Notes: generated by a model not told the origin, from the letters alone. A DNA stretch of 8,373 nucleotides from Pseudomonadota bacterium (GCA_023423675.1 JAFAFD010000471.1:1-8373), one strand, 5' to 3'; numbered from the stretch's first letter, positions 1-4,994 are shown. A program made the numbers and translations.

Positions 1-375
1 GCGGCGCGCGGCCATCCCGGCCAGGCCGACAACTGGCTGCGCGAAGACGGCCTGAGCCTGCGCCGCGACGTCAGCCGCGAGCTGGAACAGCTGGCCGCCG
101 GCAAGACCGGCGCGGTGGAGCTGGCGCAGAAGTGGTGTGGTGATGAAAACGCGGCGCTGCGCCTGCGCTTCGCCGCCGACCTGGCGCTGGCCCAGGCCAG
201 CACCGATGCCTTGACCACGCCGGAGCGATTGCACAAGCTTGCAGCCTGGTTCGATGCGGCCAATCGCACCCGCGACCTGCTGCGCACCACGGTGCGTGCG
301 GATCTTGCGGTGGTCGAGCTGCTGCTGGCCTGGAACAAAGTCAACGAGCGGCCTGCCGCAAGGGGTAACCGATGA
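1..375 (+). CDS. holB: DNA polymerase III subunit delta' (C-terminal part, 5' end outside window)
   Basis: This is the last 124 codons of an open frame that enters from the left edge and stops at TGA 373-375. The protein is part of the clamp-loader complex of the replicative polymerase, which loads the beta sliding clamp onto primed DNA in the cytoplasm. The visible part begins AARGHPGQADNWL, which fits the end of the AAA+ portion in delta' proteins. A mostly helical C-terminal domain follows, with segments such as LRFAADLALAQAS and RADLAVVELLLAWN, as expected for the collar domain. Identification also rests on context: pilZ follows with a 4-base ATGA overlap, and holB-pilZ is a common order in gammaproteobacteria. 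The upstream part, which would carry any nucleotide-binding motifs, is not visible. Confidence 0.85.
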   Translation, partial: AARGHPGQADNWLREDGLSLRRDVSRELEQLAAGKTGAVELAQKWCGDENAALRLRFAADLALAQASTDALTTPERLHKLAAWFDAANRTRDLLRTTVRADLAVVELLLAWNKVNERPAARGNR

Positions 376-725
376 GTGCCAGCAACGCCCGCCAGGGCAT
401 CCTGTCCCTGGCCGTGAAAGACAAGGCCGCGCTGTACAGCGCGTACATGCCATTCGTGAAGAATGGCGGCGTCTTCGTGCCCACGCCCAAGCGCTATTTC
501 CTGGGTGACGAGGTGTTCCTGCTGCTGACCCTGCCTGATTCCAGCGAGCGCCTGCCGGTGGCCGGCAAGGTGATCTGGGTGACCCCGGCCGGCGCACAGG
601 GCAACCGCGTGGCCGGCATCGGCGTGCAGCTGGCCGACGGCCAGGAAGGCGAGAACGTGCGCCACAAGATCGAGACCCTGCTGGCCGGCCTGACCAGCTC
701 GGACAAGCCGACGCACACGATGTGA
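372..725 (+). CDS. pilZ: Type IV pilus assembly protein PilZ
   Basis: A 117-residue protein made almost entirely of one PilZ domain, the usual length for the pilus-assembly PilZ of Xanthomonadaceae. In this family PilZ acts in the cytoplasm and is needed for type IV pilus biogenesis and twitching; in Xanthomonas it contacts the pilus ATPase and an EAL-domain protein. Visible family features are NGGVFVPT (31-38), LGDEVFLLLTLP (44-55), PVAGKVIWVTP (62-72) and GIGVQL (82-87). The RxxxR and D/NxSxxG motifs that bind cyclic di-GMP in other PilZ proteins are absent, as in true pilus PilZ. The start ATG overlaps the holB stop (ATGA) and is preceded by AGGGG with a 6-base gap, so the two genes are probably translationally coupled. 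Confidence 0.93.
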   Translation: MSASNARQGILSLAVKDKAALYSAYMPFVKNGGVFVPTPKRYFLGDEVFLLLTLPDSSERLPVAGKVIWVTPAGAQGNRVAGIGVQLADGQEGENVRHKIETLLAGLTSSDKPTHTM

Positions 726-726
726 G

Positions 727-749
727 GTAGCGCCGGGCCATGCCCGGCG
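727..749 (+). repeat. SMAG (GTAG) palindromic repeat, copy 1
   Basis: GTAG (727-730) is followed by a perfect 7-base-pair hairpin: GCCGGGC (732-738), loop CAT, GCCCGGC (742-748). This matches the SMAG family of REP-like elements scattered through Stenotrophomonas genomes. It starts one base after the pilZ stop codon, so the hairpin could also protect or end the pilZ message. It has no U-run, so it is not a standard terminator. Confidence 0.85.
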
Positions 750-782
750 ACGCCCCTCGAAACACCCGTGAACCGCTGTCCA

Positions 783-806
783 GTAGAGCCGAGCCATGCT
801 CGGCTG
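783..806 (+). repeat. SMAG (GTAG) palindromic repeat, copy 2
   Basis: GTAG (783-786) is followed by GCCGAGC (788-794), loop CAT and GCTCGGC (798-804). The central pair of each arm differs from copy 1 (G:C changed to A:T) on both sides, so pairing is kept. It lies exactly 56 bases after copy 1 in the same orientation. The flanking sequence CTCGAAA...CCCGTGAAC is also repeated (about 756-773 and 812-830), so a longer unit was duplicated, not just the palindrome. Confidence 0.85.
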
Positions 807-847
807 CCGGCCTCGAAAACGCCCGTGAACACAAATGTGAAAAACTG

Positions 848-875
848 TTGACGGCTTCTGAAAAGCCCCTATAAT
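848..875 (+). promoter_or_regulatory. Promoter of tRNA-Val
   Basis: TTGACG (848-853) and a perfect TATAAT (870-875) are separated by 16 bases. An A-rich stretch lies just upstream (about 831-844) and could serve as an UP element. The first tRNA base is 20 bases after the -10 box, leaving only a short leader. This is a strong sigma-70-type promoter, as expected for a stable RNA gene. The -35 box differs from TTGACA at the last base. Confidence 0.85.
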
Positions 876-895
876 GAGCGGCTCAGCAACACACC

Positions 896-970
896 GGGCG
901 GTTAGCTCAGCGGTAGAGCATTGCCTTCACACGGCAAGGGTCACAGGTTCGATCCCTGTACCGCCCACCA
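896..970 (+). tRNA. tRNA-Val, anticodon CAC
   Basis: All cloverleaf parts can be read. The acceptor arm is GGGCGGT (896-902) paired with ACCGCCC (960-966). The D stem is GCTC/GAGC. The anticodon stem TTGCC/GGCAA encloses the loop TTCACAC, which gives anticodon CAC. The T arm is ACAGG-TTCGATC-CCTGT. The 3' end ACCA is encoded (967-970). Anticodon CAC reads the valine codon GUG. The gene stands alone with its own promoter and terminator. Confidence 0.97.
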
Positions 971-982
971 TGTTGCAGAACG

Positions 983-1013
983 AAAGAAGCCTCCAGCAAT
1001 GGGGGGCTTTTTT
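983..1013 (+). terminator. Rho-independent terminator after tRNA-Val
   Basis: AAGCCTCC (987-994) pairs with GGGGGCTT (1002-1009) across a 7-base loop, with one U-G pair, and the T-run continues to 1013. The stem can be extended through G986 and A983-A985 pairing with T1010-T1013. It begins 13 bases after the tRNA CCA end. On the opposite strand the U-run is poor, so it probably acts mainly for the plus strand. Confidence 0.85.
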
Positions 1014-1053
1014 GTTGCCCGCGATTCCGTGCAGGCGGCGGGTTTTTGCGCCG

Positions 1054-1458
1054 TCATGCAGAGTCTGCCAGACAGTGATTTGCCTCGCGCACCAGTTGCC
1101 GTGCCGCGACGATCAAACCATCGGTGTGGAAGCTGCCCAGCTGTTCCTCCGGCACACGTTCGACGCGCGCACGGTCTGCGGCCTGCAGAAGATCGAGCAG
1201 CGCGCTGAGCCCCGCCAGCGAGCGACTGAGTGATGCGTGATTGCCGGCGCCGATCCGGCGGGCGTGGCACGGCTGACCATCTGCACCATCACCCTGGCGG
1301 ATAGCATCGAGGCAGGCGAAGAACGCGGGTGCTTGCAGAGGCAGATTCTGTTCGTTCAATGCGCACTCGATCTCGCGCGCAAGGTCTTCGGGCACGTCGC
1401 TGGTCATGTCGCCGATGAGGGCGTACAGGCGTGGACGGGATGCGGTTCGATTGCTCAT
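1054..1458 (-). CDS. Hypothetical protein, 134 residues
   Basis: I do not recognise this protein. The start at 1458 (MSNRTASRPR...) is chosen over an upstream in-frame ATG at 1584 because GAGGG (1466-1470) sits 7 bases before it. The longer version would also have to read through a perfect hairpin (1482-1505). The protein is soluble-looking, with no signal peptide or membrane segment. The N-terminal half (about 11-55) is acidic and helical (PEDLAREIECALNEQ). A linker around 56-73 is rich in Gly, His and Arg. The C-terminal half (74-132) has amphipathic helices (LAGLSALLDLLQAADRAR, GLIVAARQLVREANHCL). It is on the opposite strand to the tRNA and in the same direction as the SUKH/nuclease pair, about 500 bases downstream of it. 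A small cytoplasmic helical protein is the most that can be said. That it is a real gene rests on the ribosome site and coherent composition. Confidence 0.62.
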   Translation of the reverse strand: MSNRTASRPRLYALIGDMTSDVPEDLAREIECALNEQNLPLQAPAFFACLDAIRQGDGADGQPCHARRIGAGNHASLSRSLAGLSALLDLLQAADRARVERVPEEQLGSFHTDGLIVAARQLVREANHCLADSA

Positions 1459-1481
1459 GGCGAAACCCTCACTGGTGCAGA

Positions 1482-1505
1482 GCCACCTTCGGAAGCGAAG
1501 GTGGC
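1482..1505 (-). promoter_or_regulatory. Perfect hairpin in the leader of the 134-residue protein gene
   Basis: GCCACCTTCG (1482-1491), a 4-base loop and CGAAGGTGGC (1496-1505) form a perfect 10-base-pair stem. It lies 23 bases before the ATG at 1458 and 11 bases before the Shine-Dalgarno. It lacks the GTAG head of the SMAG family and has no U-run. It may stabilise the mRNA or tune translation, or be an unrelated repeat element. Confidence 0.5.
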
Positions 1506-1621
1506 GGACGGTGCGGGTTGGCGTACCAAGGCAGAAAAGCTCACTGGGAGAAAAGGCCTGGCGGATCTCGCGATCCCCACGCACCGCCCGCCATTGAGGG
1601 CAGCCGGTGCATTCTCTTTGC

Positions 1622-1637
1622 TGCGATCAAGATCGCA
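1622..1637. promoter_or_regulatory. Perfect 16-base inverted repeat, operator-like
   Basis: TGCGATC and GATCGCA flank a 2-base AA centre. The size and symmetry are those of a site for a dimeric DNA-binding protein. It lies about 165 bases upstream of the minus-strand gene starting at 1458, where a distal promoter could sit, but no convincing -35/-10 pair was seen beside it. The function is unproven. Confidence 0.35.
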
Positions 1638-1678
1638 ACATCCAGTAGCTTGTTCGTTTATTCGAGACGCCAATCCCG

Positions 1679-1699
1679 GCCAAGGCGTGCTGCCTTGGC
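1679..1699. repeat. Hairpin GCCAAGGC/GCCTTGGC
   Basis: An 8-base-pair perfect stem with a 5-base loop (GTGCT) in non-coding sequence. There is no T-run on either side, so it is not a clear terminator. It could be part of the 3' end of the SUKH/nuclease message or a decayed repeat. Confidence 0.4.
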
Positions 1700-1954
1700 G
1701 GGGTGATCATCGATCCGCGCAAAGATGGAAGTCAGTGAGGAAAGTTGCATTGATACGCAGGCGGGACGGGCGATTCGCGTTCTGTGCGCCAGTGCGCTTA
1801 TCGCATTCGAGCAACAACTAGCCAGGATCTGGAAAAAAGCGGGCCGGTCGGGTTGCGATGACGCGACAGAGCCAAAAGCGTCAACGAGCGACGGTCTGTC
1901 CGAGATCGATCTTCACGCCGGCCCGCGGGGATCAAGGAGCAGGGTGTTGCTGCG

Positions 1955-2590
1955 CTACAGACTGGACTCGCTCTTCTCCAGCATCAGGTGTGCAAACGAG
2001 GCGAACCAGTCGATATCGACGCGACTGTAGACGTGGGCATCGCACTCATTCGGCGTTGAAGAGTGATGAGTGTCCAACAGGAAGAAATCATCGCCCATCT
2101 GCGGCGTGCCTGTGACCTGTATCGCGCGGTCCAGGTGGTATTGGAATATCTCTTCTTCGGGATCCTCGACCAGCTCCCGACGGATCTGCACGATTTCCTC
2201 ATTGTCCTGTCCGAACGGGCGAATCAGTTCAACGGGAAGCAGGATGTCCACAAAACGCCCCGGCATCACGAAGCCATTGCTGACCTTCAGGAAGTTGCGG
2301 TAGCTTTTCGGCAGCCTGACGCCGAGGCGATTCTCTGCATCCGCGATCGCCTCCTCGCTTGCACCCGGTACGCCGCACCAGTCGATGGTCCCAGTGAGCG
2401 CGCATCGAGCAACCTCTGCCAGCGGGTTGTCCGGGTACTGGTCGGCAAAGGGTTGCAGGCCCATATCAACGTGGGACTGGGAAAGCCTCTCATTCAGTGT
2501 GGAGAGCAGTTGTCGATTGAGCCGGCTGAGAAGGCCGAGCCAGTCATTCGTGCTAACAGGCACTTCATGGTGGTTCTTCGGTGGGTTCAT
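1955..2590 (-). CDS. SMI1/KNR4 (SUKH) family protein, probable immunity protein
   Basis: A 211-residue protein. The SUKH signature starts near residue 71: W71, then GVPGASEEAIADAENRLG (73-90), LPKSYRNFLKVSNG (93-106) and, later, FFLLD (169-173) with the closing W195/F197/F200 region. In bacteria these domains are the commonest immunity proteins of polymorphic toxin systems and bind the partner toxin, often a nuclease, in the cytoplasm. About 65 residues precede the domain; no signal peptide or membrane segment is visible. The ATG overlaps the stop codon of the nuclease gene (ATGA), and GAGGA (2598-2602) sits 7 bases before it inside the nuclease coding end, so the two are translationally coupled. 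The family call is firm. That it neutralises the adjacent nuclease is inferred from gene order and family habit. Confidence 0.88.
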   Translation of the reverse strand: MNPPKNHHEVPVSTNDWLGLLSRLNRQLLSTLNERLSQSHVDMGLQPFADQYPDNPLAEVARCALTGTIDWCGVPGASEEAIADAENRLGVRLPKSYRNFLKVSNGFVMPGRFVDILLPVELIRPFGQDNEEIVQIRRELVEDPEEEIFQYHLDRAIQVTGTPQMGDDFFLLDTHHSSTPNECDAHVYSRVDIDWFASFAHLMLEKSESSL

Positions 2591-3558
2591 GGGACGATCC
2601 TCACCCAGAATTCCTCGCCGTCGACGATGCGGTCGCTTCCACAGTAGAACTGTCCCATTCGCCCGCCGACACGGCGGTTGTCCGACGAATCCAGATATCG
2701 GACGGACATCTGATCCTCCGGAACGAGACTGGCGCCTTGGTGCGTGGATGCGAAGGGATACTCATCGCAGTCCTTCCCCATGCCGGGCTGCCCCGGAAAT
2801 CTTTGCTTGCAAAGCATCTTGCTGGCATCCCTGTTCGAATTCCTTACGGCATCATCTCGAACACGCGTCAGCGCCTTTCCTCTCAGCGCAGCATCAGGAT
2901 CCCACCGTCCGATGTTACTGGGCAGAGCAGCTTGCGCCGCAAGGATGTGGGCGGCGGATTCATCGACGTCCGGGTCCGAGAGGCTGAGCTCCAATACACC
3001 GGGATAGTTCAGGAACCGACAGGCGGGTGTGCTGTTCGCCAGCCTCTCGCACCTAAGTCTTGGCCCCGACATCACGATCGGCGTCTGGTCTGTGTTGAAG
3101 CGGGTCAGGGTAAGTTGGGTGTTTGCGCCGGTTTGTCCATCCTCGGTATCCATGCTGAGATTCACGGCAAAGTCGTAGGTGCCGGGCCCGGCGATGGTGA
3201 TTGGCTGATAATCCTGCTTTTCGGTGCATTGGGAGCAGAACACAGAGGGCGCCAGCATCAGGCCACTGGACGCCTCCCCAAGGATTTCCACGCGCACGCG
3301 CTGTGTCCACGTGATCCCTCTGCGTGGTAGGTACGCATAGTCGTACATCGTGATATCAGCATGTTCCTGTGCACCGATGTCGGGGTTATAGGAGAGGTAG
3401 CGAGCCGTGCGCTTGACGCAGTATTGCCGCCGCGAACCCACAGCATCATCTTCATCCTCGTCCGTTGCATCCCTGCAGAGCTCCTCGAAGGACGGTTCTT
3501 CATTACGCATGTCCGCTTCATACCGATCAAGCTGGGCGAGCGTCATGGTGGCGATCAT
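2587..3558 (-). CDS. NucA/NucB-type DNase domain protein, mature part cut off from its signal peptide
   Basis: Read from the ATG at 3558 this is 323 residues. The C-terminal 75 or so carry the NucA/NucB deoxyribonuclease pattern: a Cys (C250), then CDEYPFAST (264-272) with the acidic pair D265/E266, SVRYLDSSDN (285-294), and the ending FYCGSDRIVDGEEFWVRIVP. Members are secreted non-specific DNases. Residues 1 to about 230 match no family I know; they are acidic near the start (DEDEDD, 33-38), have several Cys (28, 47, 108, 111, 170, 180) and look beta-rich. The start is doubtful: the ATG follows a TAG directly and has no good ribosome site. The same frame upstream encodes a signal peptide (3559-3648), so the intact ancestral protein was probably about 353 residues and exported. 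As it stands the product would be leaderless and cytoplasmic, or made only by reinitiation or stop readthrough. The downstream SUKH gene overlaps by 4 bases. Confidence 0.8.
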   Translation of the reverse strand: MIATMTLAQLDRYEADMRNEEPSFEELCRDATDEDEDDAVGSRRQYCVKRTARYLSYNPDIGAQEHADITMYDYAYLPRRGITWTQRVRVEILGEASSGLMLAPSVFCSQCTEKQDYQPITIAGPGTYDFAVNLSMDTEDGQTGANTQLTLTRFNTDQTPIVMSGPRLRCERLANSTPACRFLNYPGVLELSLSDPDVDESAAHILAAQAALPSNIGRWDPDAALRGKALTRVRDDAVRNSNRDASKMLCKQRFPGQPGMGKDCDEYPFASTHQGASLVPEDQMSVRYLDSSDNRRVGGRMGQFYCGSDRIVDGEEFWVRIVP

Positions 3559-3648
3559 CTATGCTTCGTCGGGACAGTAATTCTCCTGCTGGGCATGTGC
3601 GGTGAACGCGCACAGTGTTGTGGTCAGGACCAGTGGCTTCAGCTTCAT
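3559..3648 (-). pseudogene. Detached start and signal peptide of the NucA/NucB nuclease gene
   Basis: A 29-codon open frame, in the same frame as the nuclease, ending in TAG at 3559-3561. It begins with ATG at 3648, preceded by GAGGA (3656-3660) with a 7-base gap, the same arrangement as at the SUKH start. The product begins MKLKPLVLTTTLCAFTAHA, a typical Sec signal peptide with a charged start, a hydrophobic core and an AHA cleavage site, followed by QQENYCPDEA. The next codon after TAG is ATG, where the nuclease frame continues without loss or gain of bases. A single base change in a sense codon would explain the break. A sequencing error, a real nonsense mutation, or stop-start coupling (TAGATG) cannot be told apart from this sequence. 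Confidence 0.75.
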
Positions 3649-3927
3649 CGGAAGTTCCTCGAATTGAACGGGTCGCCGGCGCGACGTGCCGGTGTCTCTT
3701 GATGCGCCTGCCAACCGGTGGAAGAGGGTAGGAATAGCCCGCACGCCGAACTGCGTGTGACGGACGACACGGCCGGCGTGAGCCTCTGGTCACTGGGCCG
3801 AGCGTGGACGGTTAGGTCGACCGTGGCACGTGAGGTTCAACGCGACAGCGGTGGGCGCCCGCTTGCTGCCGGGCCTGCGGCGTGGTCCTATCGGCAGCAC
3901 ACGTCGCCACGCCTCTGGAGCCCCGCC
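3649..3927. other. Divergent intergenic region between nuclease and tautomerase genes
   Basis: About 280 bases without a supported gene. It must hold the promoters for the minus-strand nuclease operon and the plus-strand tautomerase. The Shine-Dalgarno sites at each edge are clear (3656-3660 and 3915-3920), but no -35/-10 pair close to consensus was found on either strand. Confidence 0.6.
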
Positions 3928-4308
3928 ATGCCGCTCGCCCGTATCGATCTTCGCAAAGGTAAATCCGCCGATTATCTGCAGCGTGTGGGGGAGGCCGTCT
4001 ACCAGGCCCTGCGCGCGGTAGGCGTGCCGGAAGACGATCGCTTCCAGGTCTTCCAGGAACACGAGGCCGGCACCCTCGTCTTCGACCCCGGTTACCTGGG
4101 CGTGGCGCGCACCGATGACTTCATCTGCGTGCAGATCACCTGGAGCGAGGGGCGCACGCAGGAGCAGAAGAAAGCGCTCTACCTCGGCATTGCCAATGGC
4201 CTGCATGAGGCGGTGGGTATCCGCCGCGAGGACGTGTTCATCAATCTGGTGGAAGTGAAGCCGGAGAACTGGTCGTTCGGGAATGGCGTGGCGCAGTACG
4301 TGAGTTGA
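3928..4308 (+). CDS. Tautomerase family protein (Tautomerase_2 type)
   Basis: A 126-residue protein starting MPLARIDLRKG. After removal of Met, Pro becomes residue 1, the catalytic base in the 4-oxalocrotonate tautomerase superfamily. The length and the motifs VPEDDRFQVFQEH (33-45), FDPGYLGVARTDDF (52-65), GRTQEQKKALY (75-85) and ENWSFGNGVAQY (113-124) fit the longer Tautomerase_2 group. It is probably a cytoplasmic enzyme acting on a keto-enol substrate that cannot be named. The frame is open for about 70 codons further upstream, but that would bury the catalytic Pro, and CTGGAG (3915-3920) sits 7 bases before the ATG at 3928. It stands alone between the minus-strand nuclease module and the metal cluster; a link to either is not evident. 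Confidence 0.9.
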   Translation: MPLARIDLRKGKSADYLQRVGEAVYQALRAVGVPEDDRFQVFQEHEAGTLVFDPGYLGVARTDDFICVQITWSEGRTQEQKKALYLGIANGLHEAVGIRREDVFINLVEVKPENWSFGNGVAQYVS

Positions 4309-4337
4309 TGGCCTGCGTCACCGTGTCGCAGGGGCAA

Positions 4338-4360
4338 AACCCTGAACGTGGTCCAGGGTT
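4338..4360 (+). promoter_or_regulatory. Dyad AACCCTG-N9-CAGGGTT before the DUF2946-type gene
   Basis: Perfect 7-base arms (4338-4344 and 4354-4360) around a 9-base centre, 25 bases before the GTG at 4386 and 29 bases after the tautomerase stop. It has no T-run, so it is a poor terminator. The position would suit an operator over the promoter of the metal cluster. It does not resemble a Fur box. Confidence 0.4.
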
Positions 4361-4385
4361 GGCCGCCGCGCCGTAGAATGGGCGG

Positions 4386-4880
4386 GTGCGTCGCCCCCGA
4401 TTCCACCGCCGGTTCCAGACCCTGGCATGGCTTGCCATGCTGCTGGTGCTGCTTGCCCCGCTGGTAAGCCGCTGGATGGCCCATGGGCCGGCGCCAGCTG
4501 CCGTGCCGGTGATGGCGGGCATGGATCATGGTGCGATGGATCACGGCGTCATGGATCACAGCTCCATGGACCACGGCACGCATGCCGAACACGCGCAGCA
4601 CGCGATGGCTGGGCACCACGACCACCACGCGATGGCGATGGCGCACGACCAGGCCGCCGCCAAACCGGCGGTCGATCCACACGCCGAGCATGAAATGGGC
4701 GTGGACTGCGAGTACTGCCTGATCGCGGCACGCTTGATCACGCTGCTTGTTGCGGCGTTCCTGCTGCTGGTGCCGTTGGCGCCGGTATGCCGGGCATTGG
4801 CGGGATCTGTCCGAGCGCTGCCCTCGCGGTTGCGCGGAACCCTGGGCGCGCGTGGGCCGCCGCTGACGTTCGCTGGCTGA
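4386..4880 (+). CDS. DUF2946-type membrane protein with His/Met-rich metal-binding region
   Basis: A 164-residue protein. Residues 11-28 (QTLAWLAMLLVLLAPLVS) form a signal peptide or first membrane helix. Residues 46-64 are four tandem MDH pentads, and the His-rich tract continues to about 87 (HAEHAQHAMAGHHDHH), a likely periplasmic metal-binding segment. CEYC (108-111) leads into a second hydrophobic helix (about 112-135); the Cys pair before this helix is typical of DUF2946 proteins, which often accompany copper uptake genes. The tail is basic. The start is GTG at 4386; an ATG at 4378 is in another frame, and the ribosome site is weak. It is the first gene of a plus-strand run with the TonB-dependent receptor and PepSY protein. 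The metal could be copper; this is inference from His/Met content and family context. Confidence 0.8.
   Translation: MRRPRFHRRFQTLAWLAMLLVLLAPLVSRWMAHGPAPAAVPVMAGMDHGAMDHGVMDHSSMDHGTHAEHAQHAMAGHHDHHAMAMAHDQAAAKPAVDPHAEHEMGVDCEYCLIAARLITLLVAAFLLLVPLAPVCRALAGSVRALPSRLRGTLGARGPPLTFAG
4521..4580 (+). repeat. Four 15-base tandem repeats encoding MDH pentads
   Basis: Four in-frame units starting ATGGAT/CCA encode MDHGA, MDHGV, MDHSS and MDHGT. The Met-Asp-His core is fixed while the last two residues vary. At DNA level the first seven bases are nearly identical and the third-position bases differ, so the units are not fresh copies and the core looks selected. Confidence 0.9.
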
Positions 4881-4895
4881 GCCGCGCACGCGAAA

Positions 4896-4920
4896 GCCGC
4901 CGGGCATGGCCCGGCGCTAC
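4896..4920 (-). repeat. SMAG (GTAG) palindromic repeat, minus orientation
   Basis: On the minus strand it reads GTAG (4920-4917) followed by arms GCCGGGC and GCCCGGC (4909-4915 and 4899-4905) around a 3-base loop. The palindrome is identical to copy 1 at 727-749 but in the opposite orientation. It lies 15 bases after the stop of the DUF2946-type gene. Confidence 0.85.
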
Positions 4921-4933
4921 CGATCTTCTTGAA

Positions 4934-4958
4934 GCTGCTGGGCATCGCCCGGCGTTGT
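4934..4958 (-). repeat. Degenerate SMAG-like palindrome 2
   Basis: Arms GCTGGGC (4937-4943) and GCCCGGC (4947-4953) pair with one G-U. The GTAG head is decayed to GACAAC on the minus strand. It sits 38 bases after the palindrome at 4899 and shares the preceding GAAGC with the next unit. Confidence 0.65.
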
Positions 4959-4971
4959 CGAGCTGATTGAA

Positions 4972-4994
4972 GCCGCCGGGTCATGGCCCGGTGC
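4972..4994 (-). repeat. Degenerate SMAG-like palindrome 3
   Basis: CCGGG (4976-4980) pairs with CCCGG (4987-4991) around TCATGG, again spaced 38 bases from the previous unit and preceded by TTGAAGCCG. The head is lost. The three units form a small tandem cluster in the gap between the DUF2946-type and receptor genes. Confidence 0.6.

Larger units (their letters stand above)
1585..1954. other. Gene-poor stretch between the hypothetical gene and the SUKH gene
   Basis: I find no convincing gene here. A plus-strand open frame beginning at 1725 has unconvincing composition and runs into the antisense of the SUKH gene, so it is not called. The stretch contains two clear inverted repeats: TGCGATC-AA-GATCGCA at 1622-1637, and GCCAAGGC-GTGCT-GCCTTGGC at about 1679-1699. 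It should also hold the 3' end of the SUKH transcript, but no clear terminator with stem and U-run was found. Confidence 0.6.

Noticed and set aside
727..838. CRISPR-like array from the repeated GTAG units
   Set aside because: There are only two units, each with an internal palindrome, conserved flanks instead of unique spacers, and no cas genes. They match the SMAG repeat family.
896..970. tRNA-Val as an attachment site for an integrated island
   Set aside because: No second copy of the tRNA 3' end and no integrase gene could be found in the window.
1459..1584. N-terminal extension of the 134-residue hypothetical protein to 176 residues
   Set aside because: The extension would read through a perfect hairpin, and a good GAGGG site precedes the internal ATG at 1458.
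1725..2030. Plus-strand 101-codon open frame in the gene-poor stretch
   Set aside because: It has no supported ribosome site or recognisable feature and runs into the antisense of the SUKH gene.
2581..3330. Plus-strand open frame of 249 codons opposite the nuclease gene
   Set aside because: The minus strand carries recognisable NucA/NucB motifs and a coupled SUKH gene. The plus-strand product has no recognisable feature.
3718..3927. N-terminal extension of the tautomerase by 70 residues
   Set aside because: It would bury the catalytic Pro that must follow the initiator Met, and the ribosome site is at 3915-3920.
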